Below are positions 7,891-15,723 of a DNA stretch of 23,862 nt, in pieces. Origin of the DNA: Bacilli bacterium. Its GTDB lineage: Bacteria; Bacillota_I; Bacilli_A; RF39; UBA660. How positions within the stretch are numbered: position 1 is the stretch's first letter; every line of letters starts with the position of its first letter. The translations under genes were made by a program, and so were the position numbers. The stretch spans positions 1-23,862 of the forward strand of contig CAADST010000154.1 in the NCBI GenBank assembly GCA_900751815.1, given 5' to 3'. Under the pieces are notes generated by a model. It saw only the letters and a program-made list of their open reading frames with translations. It was not told the origin of the DNA and did not search any database.

Positions 7891-7907
7891 TGTAAAATCA
7901 ATGTAAA
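7891..7907 (+). promoter_or_regulatory. WalR-like response-regulator box
   Basis: TGTAAA-N5-TGTAAA is an exact match to the WalR/YycF consensus TGTWAH-N5-TGTWAH known from Bacillota. It lies between two divergent genes, an exported peptidoglycan hydrolase (minus) and a Lys-rich membrane protein (plus). Its first half overlaps an inverted repeat TTTTACAA / TTGTAAAA (7876-7897). Its second half touches the -35 zone of the plus promoter. WalR is the activator of cell-wall hydrolase genes in this phylum, so the context fits well. Confidence 0.6.
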
Positions 7908-7929
7908 CATCTATTATTTTTGCGTATTT

Positions 7930-7940
7930 TATAATATAAT
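7930..7940 (+). promoter_or_regulatory. Promoter (-10 region) of the Lys-rich membrane protein gene
   Basis: Two overlapping TATAAT hexamers (7930-7935 and 7935-7940) lie about 25 nt before the ATG at 7964. No good -35 exists at the right distance; the WalR-like box takes its place, which suggests an activator-dependent promoter. Confidence 0.5.
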
Positions 7941-7963
7941 AAGTCTGAAACGGTGGTTTTTAT

Positions 7964-8404
7964 ATGAAGCAATTTGATAAAATTGACATAATATTTATTG
8001 TTCTAATATCTATATATTTATTAGTGCTATTTATAGGTATCCTTTGGTTCATATTAGATAAAATAGAAAAAAAATATTATTTACCTAAAAAAAATACTTC
8101 TATTAACAAACAAGCAGAAGAAAAGAAAACGCCTGTTAAAAAACAAACTAAAACAGCTAATAACAATAATAAAACTACTAATAAAAAACAAACACCTACT
8201 AAGAAAACATCTCCTACAACTAAAAAAGCCGCCAGTAAAGCAACTACAACTAAGAAAACCACTAATAATACTAATAATACTAATAAAACTAAATCTCCAA
8301 CAGTTAAAAAGAAACCAAACAATTCTAAAAGAAAAACTGGATATGTATCACCAACTAAAAGAAAGAAAACTAACAAACGCAAAAAAAAGACATCTAAGAA
8401 ATAG
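7964..8404 (+). CDS. Single-pass membrane protein with long Lys/Thr/Asn-rich basic tail
   Basis: A 146-residue protein; ATG 7964 follows GGTGG. Residues about 9-32 (IDIIFIVLISIYLLVLFIGI) are one transmembrane helix. The remaining 110 residues are low-complexity Lys, Thr, Asn and Pro with short K-T/K-K runs and almost no acidic residues, giving a very high predicted pI. By the positive-inside rule the tail should be cytoplasmic, where it could bind nucleic acid or acidic partners; an extracellular tail binding teichoic acid is the alternative. It is divergent from the dockerin-glucosaminidase operon and shares the WalR-like box. Gene and reading frame are convincing from start, ribosome site and terminator; no family is recognised. 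Confidence 0.7.
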   Translation: MKQFDKIDIIFIVLISIYLLVLFIGILWFILDKIEKKYYLPKKNTSINKQAEEKKTPVKKQTKTANNNNKTTNKKQTPTKKTSPTTKKAASKATTTKKTTNNTNNTNKTKSPTVKKKPNNSKRKTGYVSPTKRKKTNKRKKKTSKK

Positions 8405-8419
8405 CTTAAATGTCTTTTT
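8384..8419. terminator. Bidirectional terminator between convergent genes
   Basis: A 10-bp arm AAAAAGACAT pairs with ATGTCTTTTT (8410-8419), with an inner TAAG/CTTA stem. A and T runs flank both sides. It overlaps the last codons of both the Lys-rich gene (stop 8404) and the glycosyltransferase gene (stop 8406), so both genes use it. Confidence 0.75.
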
Positions 8420-9344
8420 CTGTTTCTTTAATTATATATACAGGTCGATGTTTTGTTTCTAAATATGTTTTAGATAGATATAATCCCATAATACCTATAC
8501 AAAATAATTGAATACCACTAACAAACATTATTATACATACTAGTGATGGCCATCCATCTACTGGATCTCCAAAACAAATAGTTCTTATTATAATTACCAC
8601 AATCATTAAAAATGCAATCATACAAAATATAATACCAATAAATGCACTAAGTACTAATGGTGTTGTTGAAAAAGCTGTAATTCCTTCAATTGCATAACCA
8701 AATAATTTCCAAAAACTCCACTTACTATATCCCGCTACTCTTTCTTTATTTTCAAATTCAATCCATTTTGTATTAAAACCAACAAAACCAAATATTCCTT
8801 TAGAATACCTATTATATTCTGGCATAGAAATTATTGCATCTACCATTTGTCTTGTCATTAATCTAAAATCTCTAGCTCCATCAACCATTTCTGTTTTCGA
8901 TAATTTATTAATTATCTTATAAAACATTTTCGTAAAAAACTTCCTAAGTGGTGAATATCCATTTCTAGATACACTTCTAGAGGCACAGCAATCATATTCT
9001 CCACTTTCTAATGTCTCAAACATTTCTATTAACAACTCTGGTGGATCTTGCAAATCAACATCCATTGTTGCTACATAATCTCCTGTTGCATGTTCTAAAC
9101 CCGCTAAAATACCAGCTTCTTTACCAAAATTTCTAGAAAACGAAATATATCTTACAGTCTTATCTTTTTTAGCTAAATCTCTTAGCATTTCCAATGTCTT
9201 ATCCTTACTTCCATCATTTATAAAGATAAATTCAAAAGTTGCCTTCTTTTTTAATTTTTCAACAATTTTACCCATTTCCTCATAAAATATTGGTAATGAT
9301 TCTTCTTCATTATAACATGGTACTACGATTGATATTTTTTTCAT
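8406..9344 (-). CDS. GtrB/CsbB-type polyprenyl-phosphate glycosyltransferase (GT2)
   Basis: A 312-residue family 2 glycosyltransferase of the DPM1/GtrB/CsbB group. It has the nucleotide-binding NDGSKDKT (43-50), the metal-binding DVD (95-97) within DVDLQDPPE, a conserved ARDFRLM segment, and two C-terminal transmembrane helices (about 230-258 and 268-298). Members move one sugar from a nucleotide sugar to undecaprenyl phosphate on the inner face of the membrane. Glc or GlcNAc are the usual sugars; which one cannot be read here. Its ATG overlaps the stop of the YfhO-GtrA gene by 4 nt (ATGA), showing tight translational coupling. It would supply the lipid-linked sugar that its neighbour flips and transfers. 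Confidence 0.88.
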   Translation of the reverse strand: MKKISIVVPCYNEEESLPIFYEEMGKIVEKLKKKATFEFIFINDGSKDKTLEMLRDLAKKDKTVRYISFSRNFGKEAGILAGLEHATGDYVATMDVDLQDPPELLIEMFETLESGEYDCCASRSVSRNGYSPLRKFFTKMFYKIINKLSKTEMVDGARDFRLMTRQMVDAIISMPEYNRYSKGIFGFVGFNTKWIEFENKERVAGYSKWSFWKLFGYAIEGITAFSTTPLVLSAFIGIIFCMIAFLMIVVIIIRTICFGDPVDGWPSLVCIIMFVSGIQLFCIGIMGLYLSKTYLETKHRPVYIIKETEKDI

Positions 9345-12202
9345 TTACTACTTCCTTTCTTAAACACAATCAATTTACTTAATATATAATTACCTATAAT
9401 TACAACAATTTGCACAAGTATTTTCGATATTGCATCATTATAATGCAAACAAGTAACTAAAATAAACATCAAAAACATATCTATTAATAAAGTAACTATT
9501 CTTGATGAAAAGAAACTAACAATTTCCTTTAAAATATTTTTATTTTCACTAGCAAACACAAATATGCGATTAGTAACATAAGCAAACAAAACCGATATAA
9601 CCCAAGATAAGACATTAGCAATTTGTAGTTCTAATGAATTATGAGCATCAAGGAATGTATGAGTAAATATAAAGTATGTTACAATACTTATAACTGTTGT
9701 AAGTACTCCAAAAATTAAATACATTATAATTTCTTGATATTTCTTAAATAATTTATCAAACTTTTCTTGAAATTTCTCATAAACACAAACAGCAATTAAA
9801 CCTAACAATCCTATAATTGATACAAGTATTCCAAGTAACTTACCGGGAGAATTATATGAAATTTCTATATTATGTATTCCTGCAGGTACTCTAAATCCTA
9901 CAAAAGCACTATTAACTATTTCTGCATTTACTTTCTCATCATCAACCATTACACTAAATCCTTCATCATAAGGAATACTTGTAATGATATAAGATTCATC
10001 CAAAACTTCTATACTCCCAGTAATTTTACTACTACCTTTATCAATATTTAAATCATCTATCTCTTCATAATTAATTTCCCTATAATCCATAGTATAAATA
10101 TTAATATTAGATATTTCAAATCTTCCTTTACTTATTTCTATTTCTAAATCTCTAATATCTTCATTACTTGATAAAACATATTCAAAAGTATGATTTTGAT
10201 TGTGATATCTCCAAGAACGACATGTAAGTTTATTTACCTCACCATTAATAGTAATCGTTGTATCTCCTCTAGAACAAGATTCATTATAATCCATATCAAA
10301 AGTAATAATTAAATATTTATTACTAATTACTTCTGGTAATTCATAATTATATGTCGTACTTTCATCAAGTTTAAAACTATAACTATCATCAAGTCCCCAA
10401 TCTAACTGTTCTATATGACTCTCATAATCTACATACCCACCATCAACTATTGGACTATTTAACATATAATCAACATTATAAGGAAACTCTAAAGATTCAT
10501 ATACCTCACTACTTCCAACATTATCAGTCACATAAACTAAAGGAAAAGCTAGTTTATTATAATATAAGTTTAAATCCCCAGAACTTGCAACTTCTTCATA
10601 ACCTAATCCAGGATTATCATTACTTAAAACATACTTAATTCCCATTAAATTATTAAACAATTCATTAGTTGTTCCGGCACTAACAAATAAATTACGATAT
10701 ACTATATTATTACCAACGCCAAAATTATAAAAATTCCAGTAATTATTATTATAATTAGAAGAATATAAAGTTGCACTATAATAATTTTCATTATAATACT
10801 TATTCGAAGTATCTAGTGGAAAATTTTCATTTATACTTCTATAATATCCGTGATCATTTATACTATCAAGTAAAGTTATTACATCACTACTATTAATATT
10901 TTCATATCTATCTATACTTACATATTCTTCATTAGTATTATTAATAATACTACTTACAAGTAAAAATAGTATTATTGGAATATATAAAATATAATTCTTT
11001 TGATATTTATTAAATAACAATATTAAAATAAAACTTATTAAAACATCTATAGAAAAACAAATGAGTACATCGTCTTTATAATTATCAAATAAAGCAAACA
11101 GTATTAATATTAAAGCACCTACTCCTAAAGCTTTATAATTTATATTTTTATCTTTAATATTTTTAATAAACAATGCAAGTATTATAATATAAATTACCAC
11201 AAATGGTATTAATACTTTACCCCGAATATATAAAAATCCATTTAAAGCATACATAAATACAGGTATTAAAGTAATAATTAAAGTACTTACTCCTAAAAAT
11301 ACTTCACTTCTTTTTTTCTTTTTAGTAACTATTAACCCAATTGGTGCTAGTAAAAATATAGCAGTAATCCCCATACTAAATGATTTATAAACTACTTCTT
11401 TTAAATTGGGATATATTAAATCTATTAAAGAATTACTTACATCACTTAATCTTCCCGAATTCATTATGACATAAGCAGTTGGAATAAGTATTATCGCAGC
11501 CATAAGTATCGGTACAATTATTCTAATACTTGCTTTAAATACATCTATTAAAAACTCTTTTAAATTAAATTCCTTTTTATCAAATAATTTATATACTCCA
11601 TATAATAACACCGCAATTATCGCTGGAATACTATAATAATAATTAGTCATTATTATTAAAAATATACTAATCATTAAAATAAAAGACTTATTACTCTTTA
11701 TATATTTATCTACACCAATTAAAGCTAGAATTAATAGTGGCATATACCAAACAAACATAATATGATGATGACTTTGATAAGTAATCGAACTAAAAGTTAT
11801 TAAAGCTAAGCTAAGTACTAAAGATAATTTATTATCTGAAGTATTATTTTTCAAAAACTTATACATTAATATACCTGATGCTAAATACAACAAAATACTT
11901 GCTATAATTATATAAGTAGTCATATTTAAAAATGGCAAAAAATAAGACATTAAAATAACTGGACTTAAAAGTCCATAATAACTATAATTAAATATATTTT
12001 GACCCGCTCCAATATTTATAGCTAAATCCGGAGCTAAATTACCAGTTTCATAAAATATCTTTCTAAAATAATCTGGTATAACACTATGTTGACTAATCCA
12101 ATCCGTACTTGATCCATATAAATTATTAAAACCAAGCATTACTACAATTAATATAATTCCATATAATAAAATTATTAAATAATTTTTCTTATCACTTTTC
12201 AT
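9341..12202 (-). CDS. YfhO-like GT-C glycosyltransferase fused to a C-terminal GtrA flippase domain
   Basis: A 953-residue multi-pass protein. Residues 1 to about 420 are a membrane domain with around ten helices of the YfhO/GT-C type. About 420-770 is an extracytoplasmic soluble part rich in Tyr and Asn, ending in VPAGIHNIEISYNSPGK, as YfhO proteins do. One more helix follows, then a short charged linker (EKFQEKFDKLFKKYQE). The last roughly 130 residues are a complete four-helix GtrA domain (GVLTTVISIVTYF... TNRIFVF... LSKLIVFKK). In Bacillus subtilis YfhO works with CsbB to put GlcNAc on lipoteichoic acid, and GtrA proteins are thought to flip the lipid-linked sugar. Fusing the two is unusual. 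A good promoter and GGAG site precede ATG 12202. Confidence 0.88.
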   Translation of the reverse strand: MKSDKKNYLIILLYGIILIVVMLGFNNLYGSSTDWISQHSVIPDYFRKIFYETGNLAPDLAINIGAGQNIFNYSYYGLLSPVILMSYFLPFLNMTTYIIIASILLYLASGILMYKFLKNNTSDNKLSLVLSLALITFSSITYQSHHHIMFVWYMPLLILALIGVDKYIKSNKSFILMISIFLIIMTNYYYSIPAIIAVLLYGVYKLFDKKEFNLKEFLIDVFKASIRIIVPILMAAIILIPTAYVIMNSGRLSDVSNSLIDLIYPNLKEVVYKSFSMGITAIFLLAPIGLIVTKKKKRSEVFLGVSTLIITLIPVFMYALNGFLYIRGKVLIPFVVIYIIILALFIKNIKDKNINYKALGVGALILILFALFDNYKDDVLICFSIDVLISFILILLFNKYQKNYILYIPIILFLLVSSIINNTNEEYVSIDRYENINSSDVITLLDSINDHGYYRSINENFPLDTSNKYYNENYYSATLYSSNYNNNYWNFYNFGVGNNIVYRNLFVSAGTTNELFNNLMGIKYVLSNDNPGLGYEEVASSGDLNLYYNKLAFPLVYVTDNVGSSEVYESLEFPYNVDYMLNSPIVDGGYVDYESHIEQLDWGLDDSYSFKLDESTTYNYELPEVISNKYLIITFDMDYNESCSRGDTTITINGEVNKLTCRSWRYHNQNHTFEYVLSSNEDIRDLEIEISKGRFEISNINIYTMDYREINYEEIDDLNIDKGSSKITGSIEVLDESYIITSIPYDEGFSVMVDDEKVNAEIVNSAFVGFRVPAGIHNIEISYNSPGKLLGILVSIIGLLGLIAVCVYEKFQEKFDKLFKKYQEIIMYLIFGVLTTVISIVTYFIFTHTFLDAHNSLELQIANVLSWVISVLFAYVTNRIFVFASENKNILKEIVSFFSSRIVTLLIDMFLMFILVTCLHYNDAISKILVQIVVIIGNYILSKLIVFKKGSSK

Positions 12203-12220
12203 AACTTCTCCGTTGTCTAA

Positions 12221-12250
12221 ATTATATCATAAAGCTTATATCTATGACAA
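12221..12250 (-). promoter_or_regulatory. Promoter of the YfhO-GtrA / GtrB operon
   Basis: On the minus strand TTGTCA (12245-12250) lies 18 bp before an extended -10, TGATATAAT (hexamer 12221-12226). GTTGTC / GACAAC arms (12212-12217 and 12246-12251) flank it symmetrically, with an AAGCTT-centred dyad inside; this could be an operator. Confidence 0.7.
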
Positions 12251-12251
12251 C

Positions 12252-12353
12252 CTACTTACTTTTCTTTTTATTTTTATCATCAACTAAATAAGTATTAAGA
12301 ATCGCCCAATCAATTTTTTCAAGCATTGCATTTAAAAAATAATTTATATCCAT
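12252..12353 (-). CDS. Possible 33-residue small protein
   Basis: ATG 12353 begins a 33-codon frame, MDINYFLNAMLEKIDWAILN then TYLVDDKNKKKSK, ending in TAG at 12252; GGTGA lies 6 nt upstream. It has an amphipathic helical first half and a Lys-rich end, with no signal peptide or obvious membrane segment. A TACAAT hexamer about 25 nt upstream could be its -10, without a good -35. It sits just before the YfhO-GtrA promoter. Ribosome site, composition and placement support a real gene, but length alone is weak evidence. Function unknown. It occupies the otherwise empty stretch between the recU promoter and the glycosylation operon; the rest (12354-12480) is AT-rich with no other gene seen. Confidence 0.4.
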   Translation of the reverse strand: MDINYFLNAMLEKIDWAILNTYLVDDKNKKKSK

Positions 12354-12481
12354 TATCTTCACCCATAAGTATTGTACTATAAACTTTAAATATTTGCATT
12401 AACATCGACAAAATTAGACAAAAGTTTTATTGTAAAGTAAACATTAATTTCATGTAAGTAGTTTTTTAAAAAAGCAATATG

Positions 12482-12490
12482 TGGTATAAT
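12482..12490 (+). promoter_or_regulatory. Extended -10 promoter of recU-PBP1A
   Basis: TGGTATAAT is an extended -10 (TGnTATAAT), 18 nt before the TTG start. The -35 area is only a T run. A TGTAAA-like sequence about 50 nt upstream (12431-12436) is not a full WalR box. Confidence 0.6.
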
Positions 12491-12507
12491 TATATAGGTG
12501 ATTTATT

Positions 12508-13062
12508 TTGTTATATCCAAACAACATTAAAAAAGATTATCAAAAAACTACAACATATAGTAATCGTGGTATGGATTTAGAAGATATAATTGAAAGTACT
12601 AATGAATACTATAGAGATAATGATATAGCATATATTTATAAAAAGCCAACTCCGATTGGAGTTACAAAAGTTGCGTATAGTAATAAAGGAAAAAGAATAC
12701 AAGATGGTTATTATAAAAGTCCATCTACCCTAGATTTTAATGGACTTTATAAGGGATATTATATTGAATTTGATGCTAAAGTTACCGAAAACAAGACATC
12801 TTTTCCAATAAGTAATGTCCATCCTCATCAAATTAAACATATATATAATATAAATAAACATGGAGGTATAGTTTTTTTAATAATTATGATGAATAATAAA
12901 TATTTTTTACTTATGGGTACTACTTTCTTAGCTTTTTTAAATAATAATGAAAGAAAAAGTATTCCATATAAATATTTAGAAGAAAATGCATATGAAATTA
13001 AATTAAGTTTAAAAGGATTAGATTATTTAAAAATAATTGATCAATTTATGGAGGATAGATAA
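12508..13062 (+). CDS. recU: Holliday junction resolvase RecU
   Basis: A 184-residue RecU. The start is TTG 12508, 6 nt after AGGTGA; no upstream in-frame start has a better site. The nuclease core is clear: STLDFNGLYKGYYIEFDAK (73-91), then NKTSFPISNVHPHQI. By comparison with Bacillus subtilis RecU (Asp88, Glu101, Lys103), the metal and catalytic residues are Asp76, Asp89 and Lys91; the acidic pair appears as ExD here (IEFDAK) rather than the usual DxE. RecU cuts four-way DNA junctions in recombination and chromosome segregation. Its TAA overlaps the ATG of the PBP1A gene by 1 nt, the classic Bacilli recU-ponA pair. Confidence 0.92.
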   Translation: MLYPNNIKKDYQKTTTYSNRGMDLEDIIESTNEYYRDNDIAYIYKKPTPIGVTKVAYSNKGKRIQDGYYKSPSTLDFNGLYKGYYIEFDAKVTENKTSFPISNVHPHQIKHIYNINKHGGIVFLIIMMNNKYFLLMGTTFLAFLNNNERKSIPYKYLEENAYEIKLSLKGLDYLKIIDQFMEDR

Positions 13063-15662
13063 TGAAAAAAATAAAAGTTGGTAAATTAAAAATTAAAAAA
13101 CCCAAATTAAAGAAAAAAACAAATACAGAAAATACAAATAAGCCGAAGAAAACAAAAACTATTATATTATCGAGTTTGTTAATACTAGGTATCACTATAG
13201 TTACTTTAATATTAGTATTTGCTCTATATATAATTATTACATCACCAAATTTTGATAGAGATGAATTATATTCAAAAGAATCAACTGTACTTTATTATAA
13301 TGATGGTGTTACAGAACTAGCTAGAATTGGTGCAGAAGATAGAGTTTTAGTAACATATGATGAACTTCCTCAAGTTTTAGTTGATGCCATTATTGCCACG
13401 GAAGACTCTAGATTTTTTCAACATAAAGGTATGGATGTCTTAAGATTTGTTAAAGCTGCATTTGGCCAATTGCTGGGTAATAGTTCTGCTGGTGGTGCAT
13501 CAACACTAACCATGCAACTTGTAAAACAAGTTTATACTAATTCAGAAGATAAAGGTCTTGCGGGTATAATTCGTAAATTTACTGATATATACATGGCTAT
13601 ATTTAAAGTTGAAAGCAACTATACCAAAGAAGAAATTATTGAATTTTATGTTAATTCCCAATGGCTTGGTAACGCCGGCAGTGTTAATACCTCGGGAATT
13701 TATGGTGTTGAACAAGCTTGTCAATATTTCTTTGGTAAATCAGTATCAGATATATCTTTAGCTGAAGCCTCAATTATTGCTGGTATGTTCCAAAATCCAA
13801 GAACACACAATCCCTATAATTATCCAGAAAATGCTAGAAAAAGACAAGAAACAGTTTTAACGCTTATGGCTAACCATGGATATATAACTGAGGAAGAAAA
13901 AGATGCAGCTTTAGAAATTCCAATTGAGTCACTACTTGCAACAAAGGATTCTAATAACTCTGCAAATCAAGCAGCAATTGATTATATTGTTGATGAAGTA
14001 ACTGATAAAACAGGTAAAGATCCCTTTTATGTACCAATGAAAATTGTTACTACAATTGATCCTGATATTCAAGAAGTATTAAATAAGTTAGAAAATGGAG
14101 AATTATACGAATTTCCTAATGATATGATTCAAGAAGGAATGGCAATCACTAGCCTTGCAGATGGTTCAATAGTTGCCCTATCTGGTGGTAGAAATTATAC
14201 TGCTTTAGGTACAAACCGAGCAACCATTAGAAGACAACCGGGATCAACTGCTAAGCCAATATTTGACTACGGTCCTTATATTGAATATTTAAATGGTTCT
14301 CCAGGAACATACTTCTTAGATGAACCTTATACATATAGTAATGGTACAACAATTAATAACTCAGATAGACAGTACATGGGACTTATTACTATGCGTTCAG
14401 CATTAATTAATTCTAGAAATATTCCAGCCCTAAAAGCTTTCCAAGCTGTATATAATGAAGATCCTGATTATATATCTAATTTCGTTCATAGCTTAGGAAT
14501 AGATTATGGAACTGATCTTTATGAATCAGCATCTATCGGTGGTTTTGAAGGAATATCTCCAATTGAAATGAGTGCCGCTTATGCTGCTTTTGGCCGCGGA
14601 GGTTACTATATCGAACCTTATTCATTCACTAGAGCTGAAAACTTACAAACTGGTGAAGTTTACGAATATAAATATGAACAAACTAGAGTAATGAGTGAAG
14701 AAACCGCTTATATGATAACAGACATTCTAATTTCAGCTGCAGAATCCGGTGTCGGAGGTGTTGAAGTTAGTGGTACAGACATTGCTGCTAAATCTGGTAC
14801 ATCAAATGTTGATAGAACTTGGGCCGAAAATAATGGTGTTCCAACATCAGCAACCAGAGATGCCTGGAATGTTACCTACTCTCCAGAATACTCTATAGCC
14901 TTATGGGTTGGTTATGATAGTACATCAAAAGATAATTATCTTACTGTATCCGTTGGTAACAGAGTTCGTTCTGGAGTAATGAAAGCTGTTGGATCACAAG
15001 TTTATTCCAGAAATCAAACATTTACTAAACCTAGTGGTGTTATTGAAGTCGAAATTGAAAAAGAAACATTCCCACTACAACTTGCTAGTGAGTATACTCC
15101 AGAAGATATGAGAACAACCGAACTATTTAAAGAAGGAACAGAACCAACTGAAGTATCAACAAGATATCAAAAATTAGACACTCCAACAAATGGAAAATAT
15201 ACATTTGATGGAACGACATTAACTCTTACTTGGAATGCTATAGCTACTCCAGATGCCATTAATTCTTCATACTTACAAGATTACTTTAATACTTACTATG
15301 ATAATCAAGCAAGTAAATATTATGAACGAAGATTAAGTTATAATAATTCATATATAGGTACAGTAGAATATCGTATATATAAACAAGAAAATAATGGCAC
15401 TCCAACATTAGTAGGACAAACAGCTAATACAAGTTATACTTTAACTCCTACTGAAACTGGAGAAGTTACTTATGTAATTAGAGCATCTTATACAATATTT
15501 ACTAGCAATGCATCAGATAATCTAGAAATAGATGTCAATCTTGGAATGGATTCAAATGTTGGAGATATCGTAAACCCTGATCCAGGAGATGATGATACAC
15601 CAACTAATCCTGGAACACCAACTGAAGAACCTGATGATAATCCAGACACTGGATTAGAATAA
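13062..15662 (+). CDS. ponA: Bifunctional class A penicillin-binding protein (PBP1A)
   Basis: An 866-residue peptidoglycan synthase. A very Lys-rich cytoplasmic N-terminus (1-32) precedes one membrane anchor (about 33-58). The GT51 transglycosylase domain has catalytic Glu114 in ATEDSRFFQHKG and continues through GASTLTMQLVKQ and the EIIEFYVN segment. The transpeptidase domain has nucleophile Ser395 in STAK (395-398), SRN (451-453) and KSGT (577-580). After about residue 690 come a fibronectin type III-like domain and a Pro/Asp/Thr-rich tail (NPDPGDDDTPTNPGTPTEEP). It polymerises and cross-links lipid II outside the membrane. It is co-transcribed with recU, as in Bacilli, and ends in a shared terminator. 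All catalytic motifs are intact. Confidence 0.95.
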   Translation: MKKIKVGKLKIKKPKLKKKTNTENTNKPKKTKTIILSSLLILGITIVTLILVFALYIIITSPNFDRDELYSKESTVLYYNDGVTELARIGAEDRVLVTYDELPQVLVDAIIATEDSRFFQHKGMDVLRFVKAAFGQLLGNSSAGGASTLTMQLVKQVYTNSEDKGLAGIIRKFTDIYMAIFKVESNYTKEEIIEFYVNSQWLGNAGSVNTSGIYGVEQACQYFFGKSVSDISLAEASIIAGMFQNPRTHNPYNYPENARKRQETVLTLMANHGYITEEEKDAALEIPIESLLATKDSNNSANQAAIDYIVDEVTDKTGKDPFYVPMKIVTTIDPDIQEVLNKLENGELYEFPNDMIQEGMAITSLADGSIVALSGGRNYTALGTNRATIRRQPGSTAKPIFDYGPYIEYLNGSPGTYFLDEPYTYSNGTTINNSDRQYMGLITMRSALINSRNIPALKAFQAVYNEDPDYISNFVHSLGIDYGTDLYESASIGGFEGISPIEMSAAYAAFGRGGYYIEPYSFTRAENLQTGEVYEYKYEQTRVMSEETAYMITDILISAAESGVGGVEVSGTDIAAKSGTSNVDRTWAENNGVPTSATRDAWNVTYSPEYSIALWVGYDSTSKDNYLTVSVGNRVRSGVMKAVGSQVYSRNQTFTKPSGVIEVEIEKETFPLQLASEYTPEDMRTTELFKEGTEPTEVSTRYQKLDTPTNGKYTFDGTTLTLTWNAIATPDAINSSYLQDYFNTYYDNQASKYYERRLSYNNSYIGTVEYRIYKQENNGTPTLVGQTANTSYTLTPTETGEVTYVIRASYTIFTSNASDNLEIDVNLGMDSNVGDIVNPDPGDDDTPTNPGTPTEEPDDNPDTGLE

Positions 15663-15666
15663 CAAC

Positions 15667-15695
15667 AAAAAATCAAGGAAATCCTTGATTTTTTT
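15667..15695. terminator. Bidirectional terminator between PBP1A and the repeat-protein gene
   Basis: A 12-bp stem (AAAAAATCAAGG / CCTTGATTTTTT, loop AAAT) is flanked by A and T runs, so it works on both strands for the two convergent genes. Confidence 0.9.
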
Positions 15696-15723
15696 ATGCA
15701 ATTTCAAATAATACTATTTTTAT

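Noticed and set aside
8077..8382. Very hydrophobic minus-strand frame (Leu/Val runs)
   Set aside because: It is the antisense of the Lys/Thr/Asn-rich tail: AAA and ACT codons read backwards give Phe, Leu and Val. No start signal.
12412..12460. Possible second WalR box before recU (TGTAAA and TGTAAG)
   Set aside because: The two elements are about 16 bp apart rather than 5, and the sequence at the right spacing (CATTAA) matches poorly.
15630..15662. LPXTG-like sorting signal at the PBP1A C-terminus (NPDTGLE)
   Set aside because: No hydrophobic segment or basic tail follows; the protein is already anchored at its N-terminus.
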